17,710 bases of DNA from CAYHWW01 sp964360145 (GTDB lineage Bacteria; Bdellovibrionota; UBA1018; CAYHWW01). Below are positions 8,172-15,198 of this stretch, in pieces. A program made the translations under genes and the position numbers. How positions within the stretch are numbered: the first letter of the stretch is position 1; each line of letters opens with the position of its first letter. Location of the stretch: positions 1 to 17,710 of the forward strand of contig CAYHWW010000053.1 in assembly GCA_964360145.1 (NCBI GenBank). The letters are read 5' to 3'. The notes beneath the pieces are model-generated. The model had not been told where the DNA came from. It saw only the letters and a program-made list of their open reading frames with translations, and made no database searches.

Positions 8172-8208
8172 TTGCGTCGCCCTTATGTGAAGGGTATGAA
8201 TCCGTTTC
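8172..8208 (+). promoter_or_regulatory. Weak candidate promoter before ctaA (possible leaderless start)
   Basis: TTGCGT (8172-8177) and TATGAA (8195-8200), separated by 17 bp, resemble a promoter whose start point would fall about one or two bases before the ctaA ATG at 8209. The spacer contains a short inverted repeat, CCCTT/AAGGG (8180-8194). The AAGGG could instead act as a ribosome binding site with a rather long 14-nt spacer. Matches are modest and the assignment is speculative. Confidence 0.2.
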
Positions 8209-9132
8209 ATGCAGCATGTTGTGGCACCATCACTGTCCCGTGGCGCGCAGTTCCTGCGTCTCGGTTTCACGATACTCACCGTCGCCGTCTTCTTATTGGT
8301 GACGTTGGGGGGCTTGGTGCGTAACGCCGGAGCAGGGCTTTCCTGCCCCGATTGGCCACTTTGCTTCGGCCGTTTTCTGCCTCCCATGAATGTGCAGGTT
8401 TTTCTCGAATGGTTCCACCGTCTGGTCGCTGGAGTTGTCAGCACAGTGCTTCTGGGGGCCGCGGTACTCACTGGATTCGTGCCATCTTTGAGGGCGCGGT
8501 ACGGTAAACCACTGGCGTTGGCCCTGTTCCTTCTCGCTGCTCAAGTGATTCTCGGGGGCATGACGGTGTTGGGGCTCCTGAGCCCCAAATGGGTGGTCTC
8601 CCATCTCGGCGTGGGGTTGGCGTTTTTTGGCGCCTTGCTCTTCGTCGCCCTGCGGGCCTGGGATGAGCAGCCTCAGGGTACTGTTTCCACAGGCCCCACG
8701 CACGGTTCCGCGCTTCGGGCCGCCGCCACCGTGACACTGATGACGGTGTATGCCCAAGCCATTCTTGGTGGTCTTGTAAGCTCCAATTACGCCGCGCTTG
8801 CCTGCCCAGATTTTCCCACCTGCAATGGTTTGTGGTGGCCCCGGTTTGAAGGGACGGTTGCCTACCAGATGCTCCACCGTCTCGGGGCTGGCGCCGCCAC
8901 GGTTGCAGTCTCTGTTTTCTTTGTGGCGCTCCATCGTCGGCGCTCTGAGATCAGCCCTTGGGCTTCCACTCTGATGTGGCTCTTGCCTGTTCTACTGACG
9001 GCACAGGTTCTTCTGGGCATTTATACGGTTTTATGGGGTTTGCCGCTGCCGCTCAGCGTGGCCCACCTCGCCACGGCCACAATGCTTTTGGCCACTCTTC
9101 TGGTGATTCGCTATGAGCTTCGCCATCGCTGA
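8209..9132 (+). CDS. ctaA: Haem A synthase (CtaA/COX15 family)
   Basis: CtaA oxidises the C8 methyl of haem O to a formyl group, giving haem A for the oxidase encoded downstream. The 307-residue membrane protein has about eight hydrophobic segments arranged as two similar halves. Conserved haem-ligand histidines are visible in each half: H70 (EWFHR) and H132 (SHLGVG) in the first, H223 (YQMLHR) and H286 (SVAHLATA) in the second. Paired cysteines follow in the extracytoplasmic loops of both halves, C46/C52 (CPDWPLC) and C199/C205 (CPDFPTC), like the functional Cys pair of Bacillus-type CtaA and unlike the Cys-less alphaproteobacterial type. The start lacks a strong ribosome site. The end overlaps the ctaB start by 20 bp. 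Confidence 0.95.
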   Translation: MQHVVAPSLSRGAQFLRLGFTILTVAVFLLVTLGGLVRNAGAGLSCPDWPLCFGRFLPPMNVQVFLEWFHRLVAGVVSTVLLGAAVLTGFVPSLRARYGKPLALALFLLAAQVILGGMTVLGLLSPKWVVSHLGVGLAFFGALLFVALRAWDEQPQGTVSTGPTHGSALRAAATVTLMTVYAQAILGGLVSSNYAALACPDFPTCNGLWWPRFEGTVAYQMLHRLGAGAATVAVSVFFVALHRRRSEISPWASTLMWLLPVLLTAQVLLGIYTVLWGLPLPLSVAHLATATMLLATLLVIRYELRHR

Positions 9133-10036
9133 CGGGGAAACGAGGGCCGCAGTGCCCGCGCTGTCTCGGGCCATCAAAGATACGTTGCGCGCCTACGTGC
9201 AGCTCACTAAACCCCGCATTGTGCTTCTCTTCACCCTCACGGGCATCGCCGGTCTCATGGCCGAAGGCTCTTTGCGGGGCGATCCTCGCCGGTTCTGGCT
9301 CGTGGTCCTCGGTATTCTTCTCACGGCGGGCTCCGCCAATGCATTCAATCAATACATTGATCGCGACATTGATGCCATCATGGAGCGCACTCGCAAAAAA
9401 CGTCCACTGCCCCTGGGCCTCATCACGCCGAACCATGCCTTTGCATACGCCGTGGTCACGGCGATCATCGCCACGGTAGTGCTCTGGGTCCATGGCAGTC
9501 CCGCTGCTGCATTTTGGGGAGCGTTCACCATCGCCTTCTACGTAGGCGTGTACACGATGTGGCTGAAGCGCACCACGCCCCAGAACATCGTTATCGGTGG
9601 TGCGGCTGGTGCCACTGCCCCCCTCATTGGTTGGGCCGCGGGTTCAGGTCAGTACCTTGCGCTCATCCCTTTCATTCTTTTCCTCATCATCTTTGTGTGG
9701 ACCCCACCACACTTCTGGGCTTTGGCGCTTTGCATCAAGGATGAGTATGCCGGTGTCGACGTCCCCATGATGCCTGTTGTGGCAGGAGAGGCAGCCACCC
9801 GTCGCCAGATCTTTGGTTACTCCTTGGGGTTGGTGCCATTGACCTTAGCCCCCTGGGCCTTGGGTGCGCAAAGTGCCTGGTATGGCGTCCCGGCCATGCT
9901 GTTAGGCGCTGAGTTCTTGCGCCGCGCATGGTTGGTGCGTCAGGGGACATCCATCTCTGAATGCTGGAAGCTTTTTGGTTATTCCATCGTGTATCTTCTG
10001 ACTTTGTATCTCATTATGATCGGGGATAAGTGGTGA
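9113..10036 (+). CDS. ctaB: Protohaem IX farnesyltransferase, haem O synthase (CtaB/COX10)
   Basis: CtaB attaches a farnesyl group to haem B to make haem O, the substrate of CtaA. It belongs to the UbiA prenyltransferase superfamily. The 307 residues include the prenyl-diphosphate/Mg binding motif NxxxDxxxD (N79, D83, D87), the second aspartate motif region DEYAGVDVPMMP, and the family signatures YVQLTKPRIV and TPQNIVIGGAAGA. About nine hydrophobic segments are visible. ATG 9113 lies within the end of ctaA (20-bp overlap) and has GGTGA (9102-9106) upstream. A GTG at 9152 with GAGGG just before it would shorten the protein by 13 residues and remove the overlap; the conserved domain starts after both. 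The 3' end overlaps the next gene. Confidence 0.95.
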   Translation: MSFAIADGETRAAVPALSRAIKDTLRAYVQLTKPRIVLLFTLTGIAGLMAEGSLRGDPRRFWLVVLGILLTAGSANAFNQYIDRDIDAIMERTRKKRPLPLGLITPNHAFAYAVVTAIIATVVLWVHGSPAAAFWGAFTIAFYVGVYTMWLKRTTPQNIVIGGAAGATAPLIGWAAGSGQYLALIPFILFLIIFVWTPPHFWALALCIKDEYAGVDVPMMPVVAGEAATRRQIFGYSLGLVPLTLAPWALGAQSAWYGVPAMLLGAEFLRRAWLVRQGTSISECWKLFGYSIVYLLTLYLIMIGDKW

Positions 10037-10884
10037 GAGTTCTCATGATCATCGCTGCTCTTGGGGCGGCACCGGCCATGGCGGCGCCTGAGATTCCCTT
10101 GGAACTCAAAGACGTGGGCATCGTGGAGAAGCTGGGATCCAGCGTGGACCTCAACCTCAAGTTTCGCGATGAAGCAGGGCAATTGGTTTCGCTGCGGTCC
10201 GTCGTGGACGGTCGCAAGCCCACGCTACTCTTCCTCGTCTATTACAGCTGCCCCAGTCTCTGTAATTTTTTCCTCAATGGCGCCATGGAAGTCATGAAGA
10301 AAGTCTCACTTTCTCCTGGGAATGATTACAATATCCTTACCGTGTCCATCGATCCCAGGGAAACGCCAGAGCTAGCGGCGAAGAAGCGTCAGTCATACTT
10401 GCAGGCCTTCGGCCGCAAGGGGGCTGAGGCGGGGTGGCGTTTTTGGGTCGGCGATGTCACCTCCACAAAAGTTCCCAAAAACATGCAGATATCGTCGGCG
10501 GCGAAAGTCGGTGAGACCCTCACCAGCGTCCGGGCGTTGGCTGATCAGGTGGGCTTCCGCTATCGCTATGACCCCAAGGATGACCAGTACGCCCATGCGG
10601 CAGGGATGATGGTGCTGACCCCCGACGGAAAGATCTCGCGGTATCTGTACGGAATTTCTTTTCAGCCCCGGGATCTGCGGTTAGCTTTGGTTGAAGCAGC
10701 AGATAGGCGAATTGGGAATGCCATAGACCGGCTTTTGCTCTTTTGTTATCACTATGACCCGAAATCCAGAACTTACGCGATTTTCATCTCCAACTTCATG
10801 AGAGCGGCGTCCGCGGCCACCGTTCTTTTCATTGGGTTGTGGATCGCGATATTGTTCAGGTCGGAACGGCACAGAGCAGTCTAA
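10033..10884 (+). CDS. SCO1/SenC-type copper chaperone for cytochrome oxidase, membrane-anchored
   Basis: SCO proteins bind copper and reduce or metallate the CuA site of CoxB. The thioredoxin-like fold carries the expected CxxxC (C73, C77 in SCPSLC) and the distal copper-ligand His (H188 in QYAHAAG). An N-terminal signal (to about AMA at 17) directs the protein across the membrane, and a C-terminal hydrophobic segment (about 258-274) is a likely anchor. The stretch FCYHYDP (237-243) before it adds another Cys/His pair of unknown role. Start: GTG 10033 overlaps the ctaB stop (GTGA) and has GGGGA 6 nt upstream. GTG 10030 and ATG 10045 are alternatives; the last would lose the N-terminal Arg. 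Position directly before coxB fits a CuA assembly role. Family assignment is secure; the orthologous gene name is not. Confidence 0.92.
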   Translation: MRVLMIIAALGAAPAMAAPEIPLELKDVGIVEKLGSSVDLNLKFRDEAGQLVSLRSVVDGRKPTLLFLVYYSCPSLCNFFLNGAMEVMKKVSLSPGNDYNILTVSIDPRETPELAAKKRQSYLQAFGRKGAEAGWRFWVGDVTSTKVPKNMQISSAAKVGETLTSVRALADQVGFRYRYDPKDDQYAHAAGMMVLTPDGKISRYLYGISFQPRDLRLALVEAADRRIGNAIDRLLLFCYHYDPKSRTYAIFISNFMRAASAATVLFIGLWIAILFRSERHRAV

Positions 10885-10915
10885 ACACACAACATGCAAG
10901 CCGGAGGATCACACT

Positions 10916-11926
10916 ATGCTAATTGAGAGCGCTCTTGCAGGGACCATTCAACTCCCGCAGGCCTCCACATTCGCCGCTGGGGTCGATAACCTGAACGACT
11001 TCATCTTTTGGATGAGCGTCTTCTGGACCATCGCCATTCCCGCCGCCATCGTCTACTTCATCATGAAGTATCACCGGAGCGTGAAAGGCCGCCGCACGGA
11101 GCAGATCGAGCACAATCAGGCTTTTGAGATCACCTGGACTTCCATCACCTTCGTGCTGATGATCATCGTGTTCGCCTGGGGCTGGGTTGAGTACGAGAAG
11201 ATGACCACCGAACCTCGGGGAGCCATGGAGGTCAACGTCCTGGGCCGTCAATGGCTCTGGAACTTCCAGTACACCAACGGCCGCACCGTTATGGGTGATT
11301 TGGTTGTGCCCATCAACAAGCCCGTAAAGCTCATTATGACGTCCGAGGACGTGCTCCACAGCTTTTACGTACCTAACTTCCGCGTGAAACAGGACGTTGT
11401 GCCGGGCACGTACACGCGCATCTTCTTCACGGCCACCCAGCTGGGGGCCCACAAGATCTATTGCACGGAATTCTGCGGCACCAGCCACTCCGATATGTTG
11501 GGGCGGGTCATCGTCGTAAAAGAAGACGAGTTCGAGCAGTGGCTGAAAACAGGCAAGATCCCCGCGACGGCAAATACCGCATTGCAGTATGGCGATCCAC
11601 AGCAGCTGGCCGTGGCGGCAAGTGCCGTTCAAAAGGCGCCCGCGGACCATGGTAAAGAGCTCATCGCCAGCAAGGGTTGCGTGACATGCCACAGCGTGGA
11701 TGGCACCCCCAAAGTAGGCCCCACCTTCAAGGGCAGTTTTGGCAGCCATGTGGAACTTGCGGATGGCAGCAAGGCCCTGGTGGACGAGGCCTATCTCAGA
11801 GAGTCCATCGAGAATTCCAACGTGAAAGTGGTCAAGGGCTATGCGCCCTCCATGCCGCTCTACAAAGGCACCCTCACTGATCAAGAAGTGGGCGCACTAG
11901 TGGCATACATCAAGACCCTCAAGTGA
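10916..11926 (+). CDS. coxB: Cytochrome c oxidase subunit II with fused cytochrome c (caa3 type)
   Basis: CoxB carries the binuclear CuA centre that receives electrons and passes them to haem a in CoxA. From ATG 10916 (GGAGG at 10903-10907, 8-nt spacer) it has 336 residues. Order: periplasmic N-terminus, two membrane helices (about 27-50 and 72-92), cupredoxin domain, then a C-terminal cytochrome c domain (about 243-336). CuA ligands are complete: H148, C183, E185, C187, H191 and M194 (CTEFCGTSHSDM). The conserved aromatic patch RQWLWNFQY is present. The cytochrome domain has C255-C258-H259 (CVTCH) and M313 (YAPSMP) as likely axial Met, so the subunit is of the caa3 type. A 31-bp gap separates it from the SCO gene. 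Confidence 0.96.
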   Translation: MLIESALAGTIQLPQASTFAAGVDNLNDFIFWMSVFWTIAIPAAIVYFIMKYHRSVKGRRTEQIEHNQAFEITWTSITFVLMIIVFAWGWVEYEKMTTEPRGAMEVNVLGRQWLWNFQYTNGRTVMGDLVVPINKPVKLIMTSEDVLHSFYVPNFRVKQDVVPGTYTRIFFTATQLGAHKIYCTEFCGTSHSDMLGRVIVVKEDEFEQWLKTGKIPATANTALQYGDPQQLAVAASAVQKAPADHGKELIASKGCVTCHSVDGTPKVGPTFKGSFGSHVELADGSKALVDEAYLRESIENSNVKVVKGYAPSMPLYKGTLTDQEVGALVAYIKTLK

Positions 11927-11949
11927 TCGGCAAACGGGAGACAACGTAA

Positions 11950-13575
11950 ATGAGCAGCACCCACGCAGCGACCCCTAACGGCGAAGTCAGCTACCTCAAT
12001 GATCCCGAATACAAGGGCCTCTGGTCTTGGTTGACCACCATTGACCACAAGCGCATCGGTCTCATGTACATGTGGACCGTCTTGTTCTTCTTCCTGGTGG
12101 GCGGCATCCTTGCCCTCTTTGTGAGGCTTGAACATCTTCACGGCACCCGCACCATGATGGGCCCCGACGTTTACAACCGGGTGTTTACTCTCCACGGCGC
12201 CATCATGGTGTTCCTCTTCATCGTGCCGGCCATCCCCGCCAGTCTCGGCAACTTCGTGATCCCCTTGCAGTTGGGCGCCAAAGACGTGGCCTTCCCCCGA
12301 CTCAACTTGGCGAGCTACTACGTATTCATCGTCGGTGCCCTAGTCTGCGTGGGCTCCATCGTGTTGGGCAACGGCGTTGATACCGGCTGGACCTTCTACA
12401 CCCCATACAGCATCAAATCCCAGTCCAACGTGATCCCCATGGTGGCGGGCGTATTCATCATGGGGTTCTCCTCCATTCTGACGGGGTTGAACTTCGTGGT
12501 GACGATCCACAAGCTGCGGGCCCCTGGTCTGCGTTTCCACCGCTTGCCCGTGTTCATCTGGGCAATGTACGCCACCAGCATCATTCAGGTGCTCGCCACG
12601 CCGGTCATCGCCATCACCCTTGCGCTTCTCATTATGGAACGTGTTGTGGGCATCGGCATCTTTGATCCGGCCCTGGGTGGCGACCCCGTGCTCTTCGAGC
12701 ACTTCTTCTGGTTTTATTCCCACCCCGTCGTCTACATCATGATTCTTCCGGGAATGGGCATCATCTCTGACATCATACCGGTGTTCGCCCGCAAGCGCCT
12801 GTTCGGCTACCGCGCCATTGCGTATTCAAGCTTGGCCATCGCCGCCATCGGCTTCTTGGTTTGGGGGCACCACATGTTTGTCAGTGGTCAGTCCGTGTTC
12901 GCCAACCTGGTGTTCTCCTTCTTGACGGTTTTGGTGGCTGTGCCCACCGCCATCAAGATCTTCAACTGGACGGCAACGCTGTACAAAGGCTCCATCAAGC
13001 TCGATGCGCCCATGCTGTACGCGCTGAGCTTCATGTTCCTCTTCATCATCGCTGGCCTCACGGGTTTGTTCCTCGCCGCCGTGAGCACCGACGTGCACTA
13101 CCACGATACCTATTTCGTGGTGGCCCACTTCCACTACACCATGATGGGGGGCAACGTGGTGGCCTTGATCGCCGGTCTCCACTACTGGTGGCCCAAGATG
13201 TTCGGCCGTGTATACAACGAAACCGTGGCCAGGGTGGCCTGGTTCTTGGTTTTCGTTGGCTTCAACGCAACGTTCCTGCCCCAATTCTGGATTGGCATGA
13301 ACGGCATGCCCCGTCGTTATTACAACTACCCGCCTGAGTATACTCTGGGGCACCAGCTCTCCACCGTGGGGTCCTGGATCGTGTCGGCCGGTCTCTTTCT
13401 TGCCTTAGGCAACCTGCTCATTGCTGCCTTCCGGGGCGCCAAGGCTCCCCAGAATCCATGGGGAGCCCGCACCCTGGAGTGGACGGAGGCGAGCTCGCCT
13501 CCCATTTCCCACAACTTCCACCATACGCCGACCGTCACGGAAGGCCCCTACGATTATCAGCCTGAAACCGTCTAA
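11950..13575 (+). CDS. coxA: Cytochrome c oxidase subunit I, A2 type (YSHP)
   Basis: CoxA is the catalytic haem a / haem a3-CuB subunit that reduces O2 to water and pumps protons. The 541 residues form about twelve helices. Ligands are all visible: H82 and H395 for haem a, H393 for haem a3, H258, H307 and H308 for CuB, and the cross-linked Tyr Y262. K336 (PTAIKIFNW) marks the K-channel and D112 (AKDVAFPRLN) the D-channel entrance. The helix VI glutamate of A1 oxidases (HPEVY) is absent and the motif is YSHPVVY (Y256, S257), the hallmark of the A2 class seen in Thermus/Rhodothermus-type caa3 enzymes. GGGAG (11936-11940) lies 9 nt before the start. Confidence 0.97.
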   Translation: MSSTHAATPNGEVSYLNDPEYKGLWSWLTTIDHKRIGLMYMWTVLFFFLVGGILALFVRLEHLHGTRTMMGPDVYNRVFTLHGAIMVFLFIVPAIPASLGNFVIPLQLGAKDVAFPRLNLASYYVFIVGALVCVGSIVLGNGVDTGWTFYTPYSIKSQSNVIPMVAGVFIMGFSSILTGLNFVVTIHKLRAPGLRFHRLPVFIWAMYATSIIQVLATPVIAITLALLIMERVVGIGIFDPALGGDPVLFEHFFWFYSHPVVYIMILPGMGIISDIIPVFARKRLFGYRAIAYSSLAIAAIGFLVWGHHMFVSGQSVFANLVFSFLTVLVAVPTAIKIFNWTATLYKGSIKLDAPMLYALSFMFLFIIAGLTGLFLAAVSTDVHYHDTYFVVAHFHYTMMGGNVVALIAGLHYWWPKMFGRVYNETVARVAWFLVFVGFNATFLPQFWIGMNGMPRRYYNYPPEYTLGHQLSTVGSWIVSAGLFLALGNLLIAAFRGAKAPQNPWGARTLEWTEASSPPISHNFHHTPTVTEGPYDYQPETV

Positions 13576-13587
13576 GGAGAGGACAAC

Positions 13588-14247
13588 ATGTCGAACACTT
13601 CAGCGCAAACCCACGGGGGACATCGCTTCGCGCATCACTTCGAGAACGCGGACCATGAGTTCATCTCCGTAAAGTTCGGAGTCTGGTTGTTCCTTGTCAC
13701 GGAAGTGATGATGTTCGGTGGCCTCTTCGTGGCCTACGGCATCTTCCGCACGTTGTATGCTGACGGCTTCCATCAGGCGCATTTGATGTTGAACCGCGAG
13801 ATGGGGGCCCTGAACACGGTGATCCTCATTTGCAGCTCGTTGTCCATGGCTCTGGGGGTCCACTTTGCCCAGAAGAACCAGAAGGGCAAGTCAGCGAATA
13901 TGCTGCTCCTCACCATCCTCTGTGCCTTCGGCTTCTTGGTGGTGAAATACTTCGAGTACAGCCACAAGTTCCATGACGGGCTTCTGCCCATGCGGCATTT
14001 CACCAATGCGCACTTGGCGGGGGCCGACCATGCGGGATTGTTCTATTCCCTCTACTTCATCATGACCGGTCTCCACGGCTTCCACGTGATTGTCGGCATT
14101 GGTCTCATCACCTGGGTGCTCTTACGTACAGTGCGGGGTGATTTCGACGCCCACTACTACACGCCCGTGGAGATGGTGGGCCTCTACTGGCACTTCGTTG
14201 ACTTGGTCTGGATCTACCTGTTCCCGCTGCTGTACTTAGTGGGCTAA
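13588..14247 (+). CDS. coxC: Cytochrome c oxidase subunit III
   Basis: Subunit III stabilises the catalytic core and proton uptake of haem-copper oxidases. The 219-residue protein has about five hydrophobic segments and the family features KFGVWLFLVTEVMMFGG, FYSLYFIMTGLHGFHVIVG and the C-terminal GLYWHFVDLVWIYLFPLLYL. This is the short five-helix form seen in bacterial caa3 operons. A strong AGGAGAGG (13575-13582) overlaps the final base of the coxA stop codon, with a 5-nt spacer to ATG 13588. The N-terminus is rich in His (HRFAHHFENADH). Confidence 0.95.
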   Translation: MSNTSAQTHGGHRFAHHFENADHEFISVKFGVWLFLVTEVMMFGGLFVAYGIFRTLYADGFHQAHLMLNREMGALNTVILICSSLSMALGVHFAQKNQKGKSANMLLLTILCAFGFLVVKYFEYSHKFHDGLLPMRHFTNAHLAGADHAGLFYSLYFIMTGLHGFHVIVGIGLITWVLLRTVRGDFDAHYYTPVEMVGLYWHFVDLVWIYLFPLLYLVG

Positions 14248-14265
14248 CGCGGAGAGAGAAATAAA

Positions 14266-15198
14266 ATGTCATCCCAACACGACTCTCACAACGAACATCA
14301 TAAAGGCGAGAAAAGCCCCCACTTCATCGTACCTATTGGGACGATGGTTGCAGTGTGGATCGCCCTGCTCATCGGCACGGTGCTCACGGTGGCCGTATCC
14401 TACGTGGACTTCGGCTCCATGAACATGTTCATCGCCATGTTGGTGGCCACCTGCAAAGCGGGCCTGGTCATGGCCTTCTTCATGGGGCTCAAGTATGACA
14501 CGGCGGAAAACAGCGTTACCTTTCTGCTGTCATTCTTGTTCCTGGGTATCTTCATCACCCTCGTCTCCTTCGACGTATTTTGGCGGCCAGACCAACAGGC
14601 AGCCCAGATTGATAAGTCTGGGTCCGTGGCCTCTTCTGGTTCAGTGGATGTGAAAAAGCTGTCTACCCGTACTCCTGCGGTCATGGAGAAGGGGAAGACC
14701 CTTTTCTCTAGCACGTGTGCCGTGTGCCACGGCGCTGAGGGGCGGGGCGATGGCCCCGCGGCAGTGGCTTTGAACCCCAAGCCCCGCAACTTCGCAGATG
14801 GTGCCGGCTGGAAAAATGGTCGCAAGATCAGCGGCATCTTCAAAACCATCACCGAAGGCATCAAAGGCAGCGGCATGGCTGCCTATAATGGTTTAGCGGT
14901 GGAAGACCGCTTTGCCATTGCCCACTATGTGCAGTCATTGGGGCCCGCGGCACCAGCGGACTCCGCCGAGGACCTCGCGGCCTTGGGGTTGGACAAGCAA
15001 GCCAAACCGGAGCTCACTGTGGCTGAAGGCATGGCCCGCCTCGTAGGCAAGGGGGCGGCCACCGCACCGAAAGCTTACAAGTATGTTCAAGGTGAAGGCT
15101 ACCAGCGCACTGGCGATCAGCCGGAGCCCCAGAGCCTTGCGCCCAAGAACGAGTATTGTAAGTTGCCGGTGCAATACCGCCCTAAGTATTGTCCTTAG
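14266..15198 (+). CDS. Oxidase small subunit IV fused to a c-type cytochrome
   Basis: Residues 1-20 are polar and His-rich. Three hydrophobic segments follow (about 20-46, 51-74, 84-105), as in the prokaryotic subunit IV (CoxD/CtaF-like) of A2 oxidases, with the recognisable stretch KAGLVMAFFMGLKYD. A linker (106-137) leads to a cytochrome c domain with C151-C154-H155 (CAVCHG), a GRGDG loop and M204 (GSGMAAY) as probable axial ligand. A further tail (230-310) ends with two cysteines (C298, C309) near Tyr/Pro-rich residues. Stand-alone subunit IV is usually about 90-120 residues, so the 310-residue length reflects the fusion. The cytochrome part resembles the ActE haem domain (CHGAxGxGDG). It is the last gene of the block and probably adds a second tethered haem c to the oxidase. 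No symbol is given because of the fusion. Confidence 0.9.
   Translation: MSSQHDSHNEHHKGEKSPHFIVPIGTMVAVWIALLIGTVLTVAVSYVDFGSMNMFIAMLVATCKAGLVMAFFMGLKYDTAENSVTFLLSFLFLGIFITLVSFDVFWRPDQQAAQIDKSGSVASSGSVDVKKLSTRTPAVMEKGKTLFSSTCAVCHGAEGRGDGPAAVALNPKPRNFADGAGWKNGRKISGIFKTITEGIKGSGMAAYNGLAVEDRFAIAHYVQSLGPAAPADSAEDLAALGLDKQAKPELTVAEGMARLVGKGAATAPKAYKYVQGEGYQRTGDQPEPQSLAPKNEYCKLPVQYRPKYCP

Larger units (their letters stand above)
823..15198 (+). other. Putative act-cta-sco-cox respiratory operon
   Basis: Thirteen co-directional genes lie end to end: actABCDEF, ctaA, ctaB, SCO gene, coxB, coxA, coxC, coxD. Spacing is -20 to +55 bp, with several start/stop overlaps (actC/actD, ctaA/ctaB, ctaB/SCO gene) that suggest translational coupling. 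No hairpin followed by a T-tract is visible inside. The only gaps where an internal promoter could sit comfortably are 8154-8208 (before ctaA) and 10885-10915 (before coxB). Whether it is one long transcript or two or three overlapping ones cannot be decided from the sequence. Confidence 0.6.

Noticed and set aside
6969..8471. 500-codon antisense frame spanning actF and the ctaA start
   Set aside because: It crosses two real genes and has a composition typical of a shadow frame (His/Glu/Gly-rich, no hydrophobic pattern).
10832..10915. N-terminal extension of CoxB upstream of ATG 10916
   Set aside because: The frame is open upstream within the SCO gene, but GGAGG is well spaced only for ATG 10916, and the extension reads as a shadow of the SCO C-terminus.
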